From: Aeromicrobium sp. A1-2
GTDB lineage: Bacteria > Actinomycetota > Actinomycetes > Propionibacteriales > Nocardioidaceae
Length of the DNA stretch: 64,000 bases
Assembly: GCF_003443875.1 (NCBI RefSeq)
Contig: NZ_CP027482.1
Span: 2,790,001-2,854,000, forward strand
Direction: 5' to 3'
In this document: piece by piece, positions 8,295-16,820 of the stretch
How the letters are laid out: each line of letters starts with the position of its first letter
How positions within the stretch are numbered: the first letter of the stretch is position 1
Translations under genes and position numbers: made by a program
The notes under the pieces: generated by a model
The model's input: the letters and a program-made list of their open reading frames with translations, nothing else
What the model was told of the DNA's origin: nothing
The model's database searches: none

Positions 8295-9100
8295 GCGAGC
8301 GTGTCCTGGTAGCGACGCATGCCGGCCAGCCAGCGGTCATAGTCCGACCCCTTGCGGCGGTAGAACTCAAGCACCTCGGGGTGCGGGAGGATCAGGAACT
8401 GTTCGGTGCCGATCCCCGCGACCACGATGTCCGCGACCTCCAGCGGCTCGAGAACGCCACCGGCCTCGGTCACGGCCTTGGCCCCCATCCGCGCGAGCTC
8501 GTCGTCGGACTCGGCGCCGCCGTTGAGCATCGCGGTGTTGACGCCCATCGGGCACAGGCAGCTGACGGCGATGCCGCGGCTGCCGTAGGTCACCGACATC
8601 CACTCGGCGAAGGCGACAGCTGCGTGCTTGGTCACCGAGTACGTCGGCGAGCCGATCTGCGTCAGGAGACCCGCGGCCGAGGCCGTGCTCAGGAAGTATC
8701 CGCGACCCCTCTCGAGCCAGCCGGGGGTGAGCAGTCGGGCGGCCCGCACGTGCGCCAGGACGTTGACGTCGATCGACGTCTCCCAGTCGCTCTCCGACGA
8801 CTCCAGCCCTTGACCGAGTCCGACACCGGCGTTCGCTGCGTAGAGGTCGACAGGACCGAAGCGCTCGGCGGCCAGGTCGAGCACTGCGCGGATGTCGGCC
8901 TCGACCGAGCAGTCCCCGGCAAGGCCGGCGACGCGGCCCGGAGCGATGCGCTCGAGCTCGGCGACCGTCGTCGTGACCCGTCCGTCGTCCAGATCGGTGA
9001 CGACGACGCTGGCGCCGTGCTCCAGGAGCCGTTGAGCGAGCGCGCTGCCGATCCCGCCGGAGGCTCCCGTGACGACCGCGACTGAACCGTCGATCTTCAT
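8291..9100 (-). CDS. SDR-family oxidoreductase
   Basis: A 269-residue classical SDR with TGASGGIG near residue 12, NAGVG near 90, STASAAG with the catalytic Ser and YSVTK as the catalytic Tyr/Lys pair near 158. A long C-terminal extension (LILPHPEVLEFYRRKGSDYDRWLAGMRR) is common in actinobacterial SDRs found with fatty-acid or steroid catabolic genes. Its ATG overlaps the ligase stop and its own stop overlaps the HAD start, so the three genes are translationally coupled. Together with the second SDR (1751-2539) it gives the cluster two dehydrogenases, perhaps for the 4-keto and 3-hydroxy steps. Confidence 0.85.
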   Translation of the reverse strand: MKIDGSVAVVTGASGGIGSALAQRLLEHGASVVVTDLDDGRVTTTVAELERIAPGRVAGLAGDCSVEADIRAVLDLAAERFGPVDLYAANAGVGLGQGLESSESDWETSIDVNVLAHVRAARLLTPGWLERGRGYFLSTASAAGLLTQIGSPTYSVTKHAAVAFAEWMSVTYGSRGIAVSCLCPMGVNTAMLNGGAESDDELARMGAKAVTEAGGVLEPLEVADIVVAGIGTEQFLILPHPEVLEFYRRKGSDYDRWLAGMRRYQDTLA

Positions 9101-10611
9101 GCCGTCGCTCCAGCCGCTGCGACGCGGATAGCGTCCCGATCGATCTCACGCTTGAGGATCTTGCCCGTGGCGCCCTTCGGGAGGCTCTCGACGAACTGGA
9201 AGAGCCGCGGGACCTTGTACGCCGAGAGCTGGACCTTGGCCCACGCCCGGATCTCCTGCCCCGTGGCGGTGGAACCGGGCCGCAGCGCGATGACCGCCGC
9301 GACCTCCTCGCCGAAGTGGTCGTCCGGCACTCCGACGACCGCGACCTCGACGATGTCGGGGTGCTCGTAGAGGATCTCCTCGACCTCGCGCGGATAGACG
9401 TTGTAGCCACCACGGATGATCAGGTCCTTCGCCCGGTCGACGATGCTCAGGTAGCCGTCCTCGTCGAGCGTGCCGAGGTCACCGGTCTTGAGCCAGCCGT
9501 CCTGCAGGTCCTCGGCGGTGGCCTCGGGGCGGTTGCGGTAGCCCTTCATGATCGTCGGGCCCTTGATGAAGACCTCCCCCACGGTGCCGGCGGCCACGGG
9601 GGTGCCCTCCGCGTCGCGCACCTCGATCTGGCTGCGGGGCAGTGCTGGGCCGACCGTGCCGGCCTTCTGGACCCGGTTGATGTCGTTGAAGGTCGCGGCG
9701 CCGGTGGACTCGGTCAGGCCGTAGCCCTCGAGGATCGCGCAGTCGAAACGCTCGTTGAACGCTCGCATGACCTCGACCGGCAACGATGCACCGCCCGAGG
9801 TCGCCAGACGCAGGTGCTCGAAGTCGCTGGGCCCGTAGTCGGCCGCTGCGTGCAGCATCGCGTTCCACATCGTGGGCACACCGGCCATGGCTGTGAGCCG
9901 GTCGCGACGCAGCATCTCCAGCATGGCGGTCGGCTCGAACGGCGACAGCACCGACAGCGACGAGCCCGTGACGAGCACGGTGTTCATGACCACGGCCTGG
10001 CCGTAGACGTGGAAGAGCGGAAGCGCCGTGCCGAAGCGGTCGTCCTCGCTGAGCGCGAGGACCGGGAGGAACGAAGAAGTGGTGTCCAGCAGGTTCGACG
10101 CGGTCAGCTCGACGCCCTTGGGTCGTCCGGTCGTGCCCGACGTGTAGAGGATGATCGCGGTGTCGTCAGGAGCATGGTCGTGCGCCACCTCGACGGGCTC
10201 TGCGTCGAAGCTCGCTCCCTCGTCGACGATCCACAGGTCCAGCCCACGGTCCGCCGCGGCGGCGCGGGCAGCATCGGCGCACTCGTGCCAGACCAGGACC
10301 AGCACGGCCTCCGAGTCGTCGAGCACGTATCCGATCTCGGGAGCGGTGGCCATCGTGTTCATCGTGATGACACTGACCCCGGCCGCGTGGAGGCCGTAGT
10401 AGACCACGGGGAACTCGATGATGCTCGGCGCGATGAACACCACGCGATCCAGTGGCTGTAGGCCGGCGGCCTTCACGGCCCCGGCTACCCGGCTGCTCGC
10501 AGACCGCAGCTGACCGTAGGTCAGATCGCCACGTGACGATCGCAGCGCGACCCTGTCCGGGTCGTTCGCCGCGTTGGTCCAGACGTTAGCCGCCACATTC
10601 ACCATCTGCAC
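9097..10611 (-). CDS. Acyl-CoA ligase, AMP-binding family (LvaE/FadD-like)
   Basis: A 504-residue ANL-superfamily adenylating enzyme. The phosphate-binding loop YTSGTTGRPKG lies near residue 160, EGYGLTEST near 310, the hinge region GDLGTLDEDGYLSIVDRAKD near 385 and the catalytic C-terminal Lys in KGATGKILKRE near 488. It would activate a free carboxylic acid to its CoA thioester with ATP, the entry step of the pathway. It is the first gene of the minus-strand cluster, 66 bp behind the palindrome at 10678-10699. An alternative ATG lies two codons inside. The acid is unknown; neighbours suggest a 4-oxo or 4-hydroxy acid. Confidence 0.9.
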   Translation of the reverse strand: MQMVNVAANVWTNAANDPDRVALRSSRGDLTYGQLRSASSRVAGAVKAAGLQPLDRVVFIAPSIIEFPVVYYGLHAAGVSVITMNTMATAPEIGYVLDDSEAVLVLVWHECADAARAAAADRGLDLWIVDEGASFDAEPVEVAHDHAPDDTAIILYTSGTTGRPKGVELTASNLLDTTSSFLPVLALSEDDRFGTALPLFHVYGQAVVMNTVLVTGSSLSVLSPFEPTAMLEMLRRDRLTAMAGVPTMWNAMLHAAADYGPSDFEHLRLATSGGASLPVEVMRAFNERFDCAILEGYGLTESTGAATFNDINRVQKAGTVGPALPRSQIEVRDAEGTPVAAGTVGEVFIKGPTIMKGYRNRPEATAEDLQDGWLKTGDLGTLDEDGYLSIVDRAKDLIIRGGYNVYPREVEEILYEHPDIVEVAVVGVPDDHFGEEVAAVIALRPGSTATGQEIRAWAKVQLSAYKVPRLFQFVESLPKGATGKILKREIDRDAIRVAAAGATA

Positions 10612-10677
10612 ATGCTCTTTTCACTCGAAGGTTGTGTGACCTGACTCACGTGACCGGCCTCACGTTGGTCACCGTAG

Positions 10678-10699
10678 TTGAAACCGGGTTCAGGTTCAA
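10678..10699. promoter_or_regulatory. Operator-like palindrome between ligase cluster and decayed thiolase operon
   Basis: TTGAA and TTCAA ends flank a core TGAAACCGGGTTCAGGTTCA. Sixteen of 20 core positions are identical to the core at 3907-3930. It sits in the divergent intergenic region before the acyl-CoA ligase on the minus strand and before a decayed thiolase on the plus strand, so it probably once controlled both directions. Confidence 0.65.
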
Positions 10700-10745
10700 G
10701 TAGGTCGCCAGAAATTCTTCAACACCCACACCCGAGGGAGTCGAC

Positions 10746-10901
10746 GTGCCCAGAGCCGCGATCGTCGCGCCCGCCCGCACCCCCATCGGCACGGCCTGTC
10801 GGGGAGCGTCCAGACCGACGTCGGGCGACGAGCTCGACCGGGCCTCGCCCGGTCCCACAGGCGAGGCCCGCGTTGCAGCCCGCGTCGAGCTGCTCGCCTG
10901 A
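10746..10901 (+). pseudogene. Thiolase remnant (N-terminal stub)
   Basis: The frame from GTG 10746 begins VPRAAIVAPARTPIGTACRG, the unmistakable N-terminus of acetyl-CoA acyltransferases. Homology then ends, and the frame reads unrelated residues to a TGA at 10899-10901. Almost all of a roughly 390-residue thiolase, including the catalytic Cys, is missing, so an internal deletion has fused its first codons to sequence just before the next gene. It is the first of three broken plus-strand genes. Confidence 0.7.
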
Positions 10902-12055
10902 GTACCTCCGAAGAGCTGGAGGGGCTCGTCGCCGAGCTGCTCGCGACGCACCCACCGGCGACGACGACTCGGATCGACCTCTTGCGTGCGAGGTACGATG
11001 CGGGACTCGCATGGGTGGCCAAGCCGGTCGGACGCGGCGGCTTGGGGCTGACGGTCTCGGACCAGGCGGCCGTCGACCTCGCGCTGAGCGCTGCCCGCGC
11101 CCCGGACAACGATCCGGCGGCCAATCGCATCGGCCTGGGCACGGCGGCCCCCCACGATCCTGCGCTTCGGCACGACCGACCAGGTCGACCGGTTCCTGCG
11201 ACCGCTGTGGACCGGCGAGGAGATCTGGTGCCAGCTCTTCAGCGAGCCGGGCGCCGGCTCAGATCTCGCGAACATCTCGACCTCCGCCGTTGCAGACGGC
11301 GACTTGTGGACGGTCAACGGTCAGAAGGTCCGGACCTCCGGCGCCCAGAACGCCGACTATGCGATCCTCGTCGCCCGTACCGATCCCTCGGCGTTCTAGC
11401 TGTACTCGGCTAGCACGCGGGTCTCACCTATTTCTTGTGTCCCATGCACGATCCCGGGGTCGAGGTGCGGCCACCGCGCCAGATCACCGGCGAGGCGGAG
11501 TTCAACGAGGTCTTCCTGACCGACGTACGTGTTCCCGACGCGCTACGCCTCGGCGCAGTGGGCCAGGGGCGGGAGGTGGCCAATGCGACGCTCAACAACG
11601 AGCGGGTCTCCATCGGTGGCGGTGAAGGCGTCCGCGAGAGCGGAATGATCGGCGTCGTCGCCGACACGTGGAGGCAGCATCCGGAGCTCAGGCGTCCGGC
11701 CCTCCATGACCGGCTCCTCCGGCTCTGGGTCTACGCGGAGGTCGCCCGACTGACCGCCGACCGAGCGCCCAACCGGTCCGCCGACGCGATCCCCGGACCG
11801 GGCGACTCGGCGGCCAAGATCGCGTTCGCTCGGGTCGCCCAGCAGCTCAGCGCCCTCGAGGTCGAGCTGCTCGGCGCCGAGGGCATGCGGTACGACGACT
11901 GGACTCTGCGGCGTCCCAAGAGGGTCTCGTTCACGGGACGTCGCCCCGGTTTCCGCTTCCTACGCGCCAAGGGCAACTCGATCGAGTGCGGCACCACCAA
12001 GGTCCCCCTCAACCTGATCGCGGAGCGGGTCCTCGGACTCCCTCCCGAGCAGGCG
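10898..12055 (+). pseudogene. Acyl-CoA dehydrogenase pseudogene (frameshift plus small insertion)
   Basis: Recognisable acyl-CoA dehydrogenase sequence runs through three frame segments. The N-terminal domain (STSEELEGLVAELL to GTAAP) is read up to about 11148, where a run of six C shifts the frame. It continues as TILRFGTTDQVDRFLRPLW, LFSEPGAGSDLA and VNGQKVRTSGAQNADYAILVARTDPSA to a TAG at 11397. After about 20 inserted bases it resumes as [18 protein letters not shown], through NNERVSIGG, to [13 protein letters not shown]. No proper start codon is seen, only a CTG or the TGA junction with the thiolase stub. The C-terminus ends near 12055 at a junction with another dehydrogenase fragment. 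Confidence 0.85.
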
Positions 12056-12065
12056 GGGCCTCGCA

Positions 12066-12440
12066 CAATGGTGCCTGCGGACCACCGTCGAGCACGTCGT
12101 GCAGCGGCGGCAGTTCGGCCAGCTGCTCGGTGGGTTCCAGGCCCTCAAGCACCGCCTCGCACAGGCCTGGATCGACGTCGACTCGGCTCGATTCGTGGCG
12201 GACCGCGCGGCGGTCGAGGGCGATCCCGACCTCGACCTCCTCGTCGCGGTGGCCCAGTCCATGTGTTCCGAGGTCGCCCTGCAGGTAGCCGAGGAGTGCA
12301 TCCAGATGCACGGTGGCACCGGGATGACCTGGGAGCACCCGGCGCACGTCTACCTGAAGCGCGCGCTCGCGGACGTCTCGGCTCTGGGCAGCCCCGAGCA
12401 CCATCACGCCTCGATCGCCCAGCTCGTCCACCTGCCAGGC
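12066..12440 (+). pseudogene. C-terminal fragment of a second acyl-CoA dehydrogenase
   Basis: The frame carries [46 protein letters not shown] and [23 protein letters not shown], the C-terminal helical domain of an actinobacterial acyl-CoA dehydrogenase. Its N-terminal two thirds are absent, and it is joined directly to the end of the previous pseudogene in a different frame. Tandem FadE pairs next to a thiolase are common in actinobacterial steroid and branched-chain catabolic operons, so this is probably what remains of such a heterodimeric pair. Confidence 0.8.
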
Positions 12441-12462
12441 TCCGTCCACCCCCTCCGACGGG

Positions 12463-12468
12463 TAGAGT
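12463..12468 (+). promoter_or_regulatory. Candidate -10 box for the amino acid dehydrogenase gene
   Basis: TAGAGT lies about 85 bp upstream of the GTG start of the dehydrogenase, just after the last recognisable pseudogene residues. No clear -35 was seen. Confidence 0.25.
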
Positions 12469-12553
12469 CTGCTGTGATCCGCACCACCCCGCGGCTCAGA
12501 CGTTGGAAGCGCCCACCACCGCGTTTCCGTCAACCACGACAGAGAGCACTACC

Positions 12554-13648
12554 GTGACCACTCAGCACACCAGCAACGCACCGTCCGTCTTCGGCAGCCG
12601 ACACGAGCAAGTCGTGTTCTGTCATGACGAGGCCTCCGGCCTGAAGGCCATCATCGGGATCTACTCCACGGCCCTCGGCCCGGCCCTTGGCGGCACCCGG
12701 TTCTACCCGTACGGGTCCGAGCAGGCAGCCCTGACCGACGTCCTCAACCTGTCGCAGGGCATGGCGTACAAGAACGCACTCGCCGGGCTCGACCTCGGCG
12801 GCGGCAAGGCCGTCATCATCGGCGACCCCGCGACGCTCAAGACCGAGGCACTCCTGCGGGCGTACGGCCGGTTCGTCCAGACCCTCGGAGGCCGCTACTA
12901 CACCGCCTGCGACGTCGGCACCTTCAGCCCTGACATGGACCTCATCGCGCGCGAGTGCGACTTCGTGACCGGCCGAACCGTCGAGCACGGCGGCGCCGGC
13001 GACTCCTCGGTCCTCACGGCCTTCGGCGTCTACCAGGGCATGCGGGCATCCGCCCAGCACCTGTGGGGCGACACCTCGCTGGCAGGCAAGCGCGTCGGCG
13101 TCGCCGGAGTCGGCAAGGTCGGCAAGCACCTCGTCCGCCACCTCGTCGAGGAGGACGCCCAGGTCGTCGTCACCGATCCGTACGCGCCAGCCGTCGCCGC
13201 CCTGATCGAGACCTATCCCACCGTCACCGCGGTCGCCGACACCGAGACCCTGATCCGCGAACCGCTGGACATCTACGCGCCCTGCGCCCTCGGCGGTGCG
13301 CTCAACGATGAGTCGATCGAGGTGCTGACCGCGACGATCGTGTGCGGTGCGGCCAACAACCAGCTGGCCCACGAGGGCATCGAGAAGCGGCTGGAGGAGC
13401 GTGGCATCACCTACGCGCCCGACTACTGTGTCAACGCCGGCGGCGTGATCCAGGTTGCGGACGAGCTCGAGGGATTCGACTTCGATCGGGCCAAGATGCG
13501 CGCGACGACGATCTACGACACGACGCTGGGCGTGCTCGAGCGGGCCAAGGCCGAAGGCGTGCCACCCTCGATCGCCGCCGACCGCATGGCCGAGCAGCGG
13601 ATGCGTGAAGTGGGCCGACTTCGCTCGGTCTGGCTACCCAGCTCGTGA
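12554..13648 (+). CDS. Glu/Leu/Phe/Val family dehydrogenase, probably valine/leucine dehydrogenase
   Basis: A 364-residue NAD-dependent amino acid dehydrogenase. The substrate domain has [12 protein letters not shown] near 42 and the Lys-containing LGGGKAVI near 85. The Rossmann domain has [12 protein letters not shown] near 185 and NNQLAHEG near 275. Length and motifs match the actinobacterial valine/leucine dehydrogenases that deaminate branched-chain amino acids to 2-oxo acids, providing acyl-CoA starters. GTG 12554 is chosen since it begins the conserved region and is preceded by GAGAG; the frame is open far upstream only because of pseudogene sequence. It is monocistronic, followed by a strong hairpin. 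Confidence 0.88.
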   Translation: MTTQHTSNAPSVFGSRHEQVVFCHDEASGLKAIIGIYSTALGPALGGTRFYPYGSEQAALTDVLNLSQGMAYKNALAGLDLGGGKAVIIGDPATLKTEALLRAYGRFVQTLGGRYYTACDVGTFSPDMDLIARECDFVTGRTVEHGGAGDSSVLTAFGVYQGMRASAQHLWGDTSLAGKRVGVAGVGKVGKHLVRHLVEEDAQVVVTDPYAPAVAALIETYPTVTAVADTETLIREPLDIYAPCALGGALNDESIEVLTATIVCGAANNQLAHEGIEKRLEERGITYAPDYCVNAGGVIQVADELEGFDFDRAKMRATTIYDTTLGVLERAKAEGVPPSIAADRMAEQRMREVGRLRSVWLPSS

Positions 13649-13670
13649 CTCAACGTCCCTGAGCGATGCC

Positions 13671-13716
13671 CGCTCCTTGAGTTTGTCGAAAGAACTTTTC
13701 GACAAGCTCAAGGAGC
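13671..13716. repeat. Long perfect-stem hairpin, repeat-like, after the amino acid dehydrogenase
   Basis: Two 22-bp arms, CGCTCCTTGAG... (13671-13692) and its complement (13695-13716), are separated by 2 bp; the only mismatch is a T opposite a C-derived G. It begins 22 bp after the dehydrogenase stop. The TTGAGCTTGTCGAA core resembles dispersed intergenic repeats common in actinobacteria (from memory). There is no T-tract, so it could act as a structural terminator or simply be a mobile repeat. Confidence 0.6.
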
Positions 13717-13813
13717 GAGCACGTAACCCGATGAACCGTTGAATCGAGCGGAGGATCGCCAAGCACTCCGGTCACGCCGAGGCGTGACGGCTCATGCACA
13801 TCGGGAGCCAGCG

Positions 13814-13984
13814 TCAGCTGGCGGCCGGATCATCTCGCTCGAGATCACGATACTGAGCGGGAATCGGTTCGCCCGACTCCCCGTGAAGCTCACGCTGCAG
13901 AGTGTTGAAGTCCGTGTCTGGCGTCCGGTACTTCAAGTCGCGCGCAACTTTGGTCTGTTTGGCTTTCGCACGGCCGCGCCCCAT
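13814..13984 (-). CDS. DUF3073 small protein
   Basis: A 56-residue protein beginning MGRGRAKAKQTKVARDLKY and containing YRTPDTDFNTLQREL, the DUF3073 signature. The N-terminal half is strongly basic and the C-terminal half acidic, suggesting nucleic-acid or ribosome association, but the function is not known. In many actinobacteria the gene stands immediately downstream of purM, as here. The opposite-strand frame over the same bases has no recognisable content. Proteins of this family are usually 55-70 residues, so it is full length. Confidence 0.85.
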   Translation of the reverse strand: MGRGRAKAKQTKVARDLKYRTPDTDFNTLQRELHGESGEPIPAQYRDLERDDPAAS

Positions 13985-14119
13985 GGGTCGACCCCCTCGC
14001 AGAAAAGTAGTCAGTATGTCGTGCGGCCAACCCTACCCAAGGGTCACAACAATCACTGCATCGCCCCCCCCGAGGGGTCGTGAAAGCGCGCCCAACCGGA
14101 CGTCGCAGGCGAGCCGCGG

Positions 14120-15175
14120 TCAGGCGTACGAGCCCGTGAGGGCCACTGACCCACCCTCGCCATGGACGCCGGCATCCGCAACGTCACCCGCGATCCACGC
14201 GTCGACGCCGTGCTCGGCCAGCAGCCGTACGGCAGCGTCGGCGGCATCTGCGGCCACAAGGGCCACCATGCCGATGCCCATGTTGAGGGCCAGGTCGAGG
14301 TCTGGCTGGGCGACGTCGCCCAGGGCTCCGACGAGGCCGAACACCGGCTGCGGGGACCAGGTCGAGCGGTCGACCCGCACTGAGACGGAGTCCGGGACGA
14401 CCCGAGCCAGATTGGCCGCCAGCCCGCCACCAGTGATGTGCGACATCGCGTGCACCTCGACACCGGCGGCCAGCGCGAGGCACGGCAGCGTGTAGAGGCG
14501 GGTCGGGGTCAGCAGCTCCTCGCCGAGGGTGCGCCCGAACTCGGGCACCTCCCGGTCGAGCTGCCAACCTGCCTTGTCGAAGAACACATGGCGCACCAGG
14601 GAGTAGCCGTTGGAGTGCAGTCCGCTGGCGGCCATCGCGATGACGACGTCACCGGGCCGCACGAGGTCGGGCCCCAGGAGCTTGTCAGCCTCGACGACAC
14701 CCGTCGTCGAGCCGGCGATGTCGTACTCGTCCGGCCCCAGCAGGCCGGGGTGCTCGGCGGTCTCGCCACCCAGCAGCGCCGTGCCGCTCTCGGCACAGGC
14801 CATCGCGATGCCCTTGACGATGTCAGCGATCCGCTCGGGGACGACCTTGCCGCAGGCGATGTAGTCGGTCATGAACAACGGCTCGGCACCGCACACCACG
14901 AGATCGTCGACCAGCATGCCGACCAGGTCGAAGCCGATCGTGTCGTGCTTGTCCATGCGCTGGGCGATCTGGACCTTGGTGCCAACACCGTCCGCGGAGG
15001 TCGCGAGATACGGCTTGTCGTAGGACTTCAGGGCCGAGGCGTCGAAGAGTCCGGCGAAGCCGCCGATACCTCCGACGACCTCGGGCCGACGGGCCTTGTC
15101 GACCCACTGCTTCATGAGTTCGACGGCACGGTCGCCCTCTTCGATCGAGACGCCGGCGCTCGCATAGGTGCTCAT
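14120..15175 (-). CDS. purM: Phosphoribosylformylglycinamidine cyclo-ligase (AIR synthetase)
   Basis: A 351-residue PurM that closes FGAM to AIR with ATP, the fifth step of purine synthesis. Visible family motifs are SADGVGTKVQIA near residue 55, the GGETAEHPG loop near 137 and AASGLHSNGYSLVR near 180; MSHITGGGLAANLARV lies in the C-terminal domain. ATG 15175 shares one base with the purF stop codon, so purF and purM are coupled; an upstream extension would run into purF. The length is normal for the family. Confidence 0.97.
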   Translation of the reverse strand: MSTYASAGVSIEEGDRAVELMKQWVDKARRPEVVGGIGGFAGLFDASALKSYDKPYLATSADGVGTKVQIAQRMDKHDTIGFDLVGMLVDDLVVCGAEPLFMTDYIACGKVVPERIADIVKGIAMACAESGTALLGGETAEHPGLLGPDEYDIAGSTTGVVEADKLLGPDLVRPGDVVIAMAASGLHSNGYSLVRHVFFDKAGWQLDREVPEFGRTLGEELLTPTRLYTLPCLALAAGVEVHAMSHITGGGLAANLARVVPDSVSVRVDRSTWSPQPVFGLVGALGDVAQPDLDLALNMGIGMVALVAADAADAAVRLLAEHGVDAWIAGDVADAGVHGEGGSVALTGSYA

Positions 15176-16665
15176 CAGATGACCTCCAGCGGCAGCGTGT
15201 CCTGCGCCTCGAGCAGGTGCTTGCCGATCACATCGTCCTCGGGAAGCGCGACGGGGTAGATGCCGTCGAAGCAGGCGCGGCACAGATCGTCCTTGGGCAC
15301 GTTGGTCGCCTCGACGAGCTGGTCGAGGGTGACGTACGCCAGCGAGTCGGCGCCGATCGACTTGCGAATCTCATCGACCGAGATGCCGTTGGCGATGAGC
15401 TCGGCCGGTGACGCGAAGTCGATGCCGTAGAAGCACGGCCACTTGACCGGCGGCGACGAGATGCGGACATGGACCTCCGCAGCGCCGAACTCGCGCAGCA
15501 TGCGGACCAGGGCTCGTTGGGTGTTGCCGCGCACGATCGAGTCATCAACGACGACGAGCCGCTTGCCGGCGATGACATCGCGCAGCGGGTTGAGCTTGAG
15601 TCGGATGCCGAGCTGCCGCAGCGTCTGCGAAGGCTGGATGAACGTGCGGCCGACATAGGAGTTCTTGACCAGACCGTGGCCGAACGGGATGCCGCTCTCC
15701 TCGGCGTAGCCGATCGCCGCCGGGGTGCCGGACTCCGGCACTGGGATGACCAGGTCGGCATCGACCGGGAACTCCCGGGCCAGTCGTCGACCGATCTCGG
15801 CACGTACCGAGAACACCCGCTGGTCCGAGATCGTGGTGTCGGGCCGGGCAAGGTAGACGTACTCGAAGATGCAGCCCTTGGGCTCGGCCTTGGCGAAGCG
15901 TTCGGTGCGCAGGCCATCTTCGTCGATCGCGATGAACTCACCCGGCTGGACCTCACGGATGAACGAGGCGCCGACGATGTCGAGCGCCGCGGTCTCGCTG
16001 GCGACGACCCAGCCACGTTCGAGCCGGCCCAGCACCAGTGGGCGGATGCCCTGGGCGTCGCGCGCGGCGTACAGCGTGGTCTCGTCCATGAACACCAGGG
16101 AGAATGCGCCGCGCAGCTTGGGCAGCACCTCGAGCGCCGCCTCCTCGACCGACCTGTCGGGGTAGGAGGCCAGCAGCGTCGCCATGACCGACGTGTCGGA
16201 CGTCGCAGTCTCACCCTTGCCCGATGTCGCGCCGGATTCGAGGTCACGCTCGCGCAGCAGCTCGACCAGCTCGGCGGTGTTGGTCAGGTTGCCGTTGTGC
16301 CCCAGCGCGACAGATCCCGAGGCGGTGGGACGGAAGGTCGGTTGCGCGTTGTGCCACACGCTGGAGCCGGTCGTGGAATACCTGGCGTGGCCGATCGCGA
16401 TCTCGCCCTTGAGCGACTCGAGGGTCGCCTCGTCGAAGACCTGCGACACCAGCCCCATGTCCTTGTAGACAAGAATCTGCCGCCCGTTGCTGACCGCGAT
16501 GCCGGCCGACTCCTGGCCACGGTGCTGCAGCGCGTAGAGACCGAAGTAGGTCAGCTTGGCGACTTCCTCACCGGGGGGCCAGACGCCGAAGACGCCACAG
16601 GCGTCCTGGGGTCCGGCGTCCTGGGGATCGAGGTCGTGGGTCAGGCGTCCATCTCCGCGGGGCAC
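15175..16665 (-). CDS. purF: Amidophosphoribosyltransferase
   Basis: A 496-residue PurF, the committing step from PRPP and glutamine to phosphoribosylamine. A 22-residue propeptide precedes the nucleophile Cys in DACGVFGVW, to be exposed by processing. The glutaminase domain (LQHRGQESAGIA, GHNGNLTNTAEL) is followed by the phosphoribosyltransferase domain with PRPP motif VVVDDSIVRGNT near 370. Cysteines in KGCIF, PCFYGIDF and LCRACFDG match the Fe-S-type (Bacillus-like) enzymes. The GTG start at 16665 lies 6 nt behind a TACACT -10 box, so the message is probably leaderless. Confidence 0.97.
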   Translation of the reverse strand: MPRGDGRLTHDLDPQDAGPQDACGVFGVWPPGEEVAKLTYFGLYALQHRGQESAGIAVSNGRQILVYKDMGLVSQVFDEATLESLKGEIAIGHARYSTTGSSVWHNAQPTFRPTASGSVALGHNGNLTNTAELVELLRERDLESGATSGKGETATSDTSVMATLLASYPDRSVEEAALEVLPKLRGAFSLVFMDETTLYAARDAQGIRPLVLGRLERGWVVASETAALDIVGASFIREVQPGEFIAIDEDGLRTERFAKAEPKGCIFEYVYLARPDTTISDQRVFSVRAEIGRRLAREFPVDADLVIPVPESGTPAAIGYAEESGIPFGHGLVKNSYVGRTFIQPSQTLRQLGIRLKLNPLRDVIAGKRLVVVDDSIVRGNTQRALVRMLREFGAAEVHVRISSPPVKWPCFYGIDFASPAELIANGISVDEIRKSIGADSLAYVTLDQLVEATNVPKDDLCRACFDGIYPVALPEDDVIGKHLLEAQDTLPLEVI

Positions 16666-16671
16666 GTGCCA

Positions 16672-16677
16672 AGTGTA
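16672..16677 (-). promoter_or_regulatory. -10 box of leaderless purF promoter
   Basis: TACACT on the minus strand ends 6 nt before the purF GTG, placing the transcription start at or next to the start codon. No Shine-Dalgarno sequence precedes that GTG. Confidence 0.55.
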
Positions 16678-16820
16678 GAGGCCACCCCGGGCTCTGAACG
16701 AATGTCGGCCGAAGCGCGGGCAACATCACACGCTTCCAGCGCGCCTGCGGGACCCTCGACCTGGGAGGGCGACATAGTTCTGGCTTGCGCCCGACGCCCC
16801 GCACCGATCAGATGGACCCC

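Noticed and set aside
699..10611. A small LvaB-type gene within the cluster
   Set aside because: All junctions between the kinase, SDR and dehydrogenase genes are 2 bp or overlapping, and the 162-bp and 94-bp gaps contain no convincing short gene.
11435..13648. One 737-residue open frame seeming to fuse an acyl-CoA dehydrogenase with the amino acid dehydrogenase
   Set aside because: The middle part (about 12055-12550) has no protein similarity in this frame while another frame there encodes a second dehydrogenase fragment. The fusion arises because pseudogene sequence lacks stops; the real amino acid dehydrogenase starts at GTG 12554.
13739..14083. 114-residue plus-strand frame after the amino acid dehydrogenase
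   Set aside because: It lies opposite the DUF3073 gene, has no recognisable content, and its composition is that of a shadow frame.
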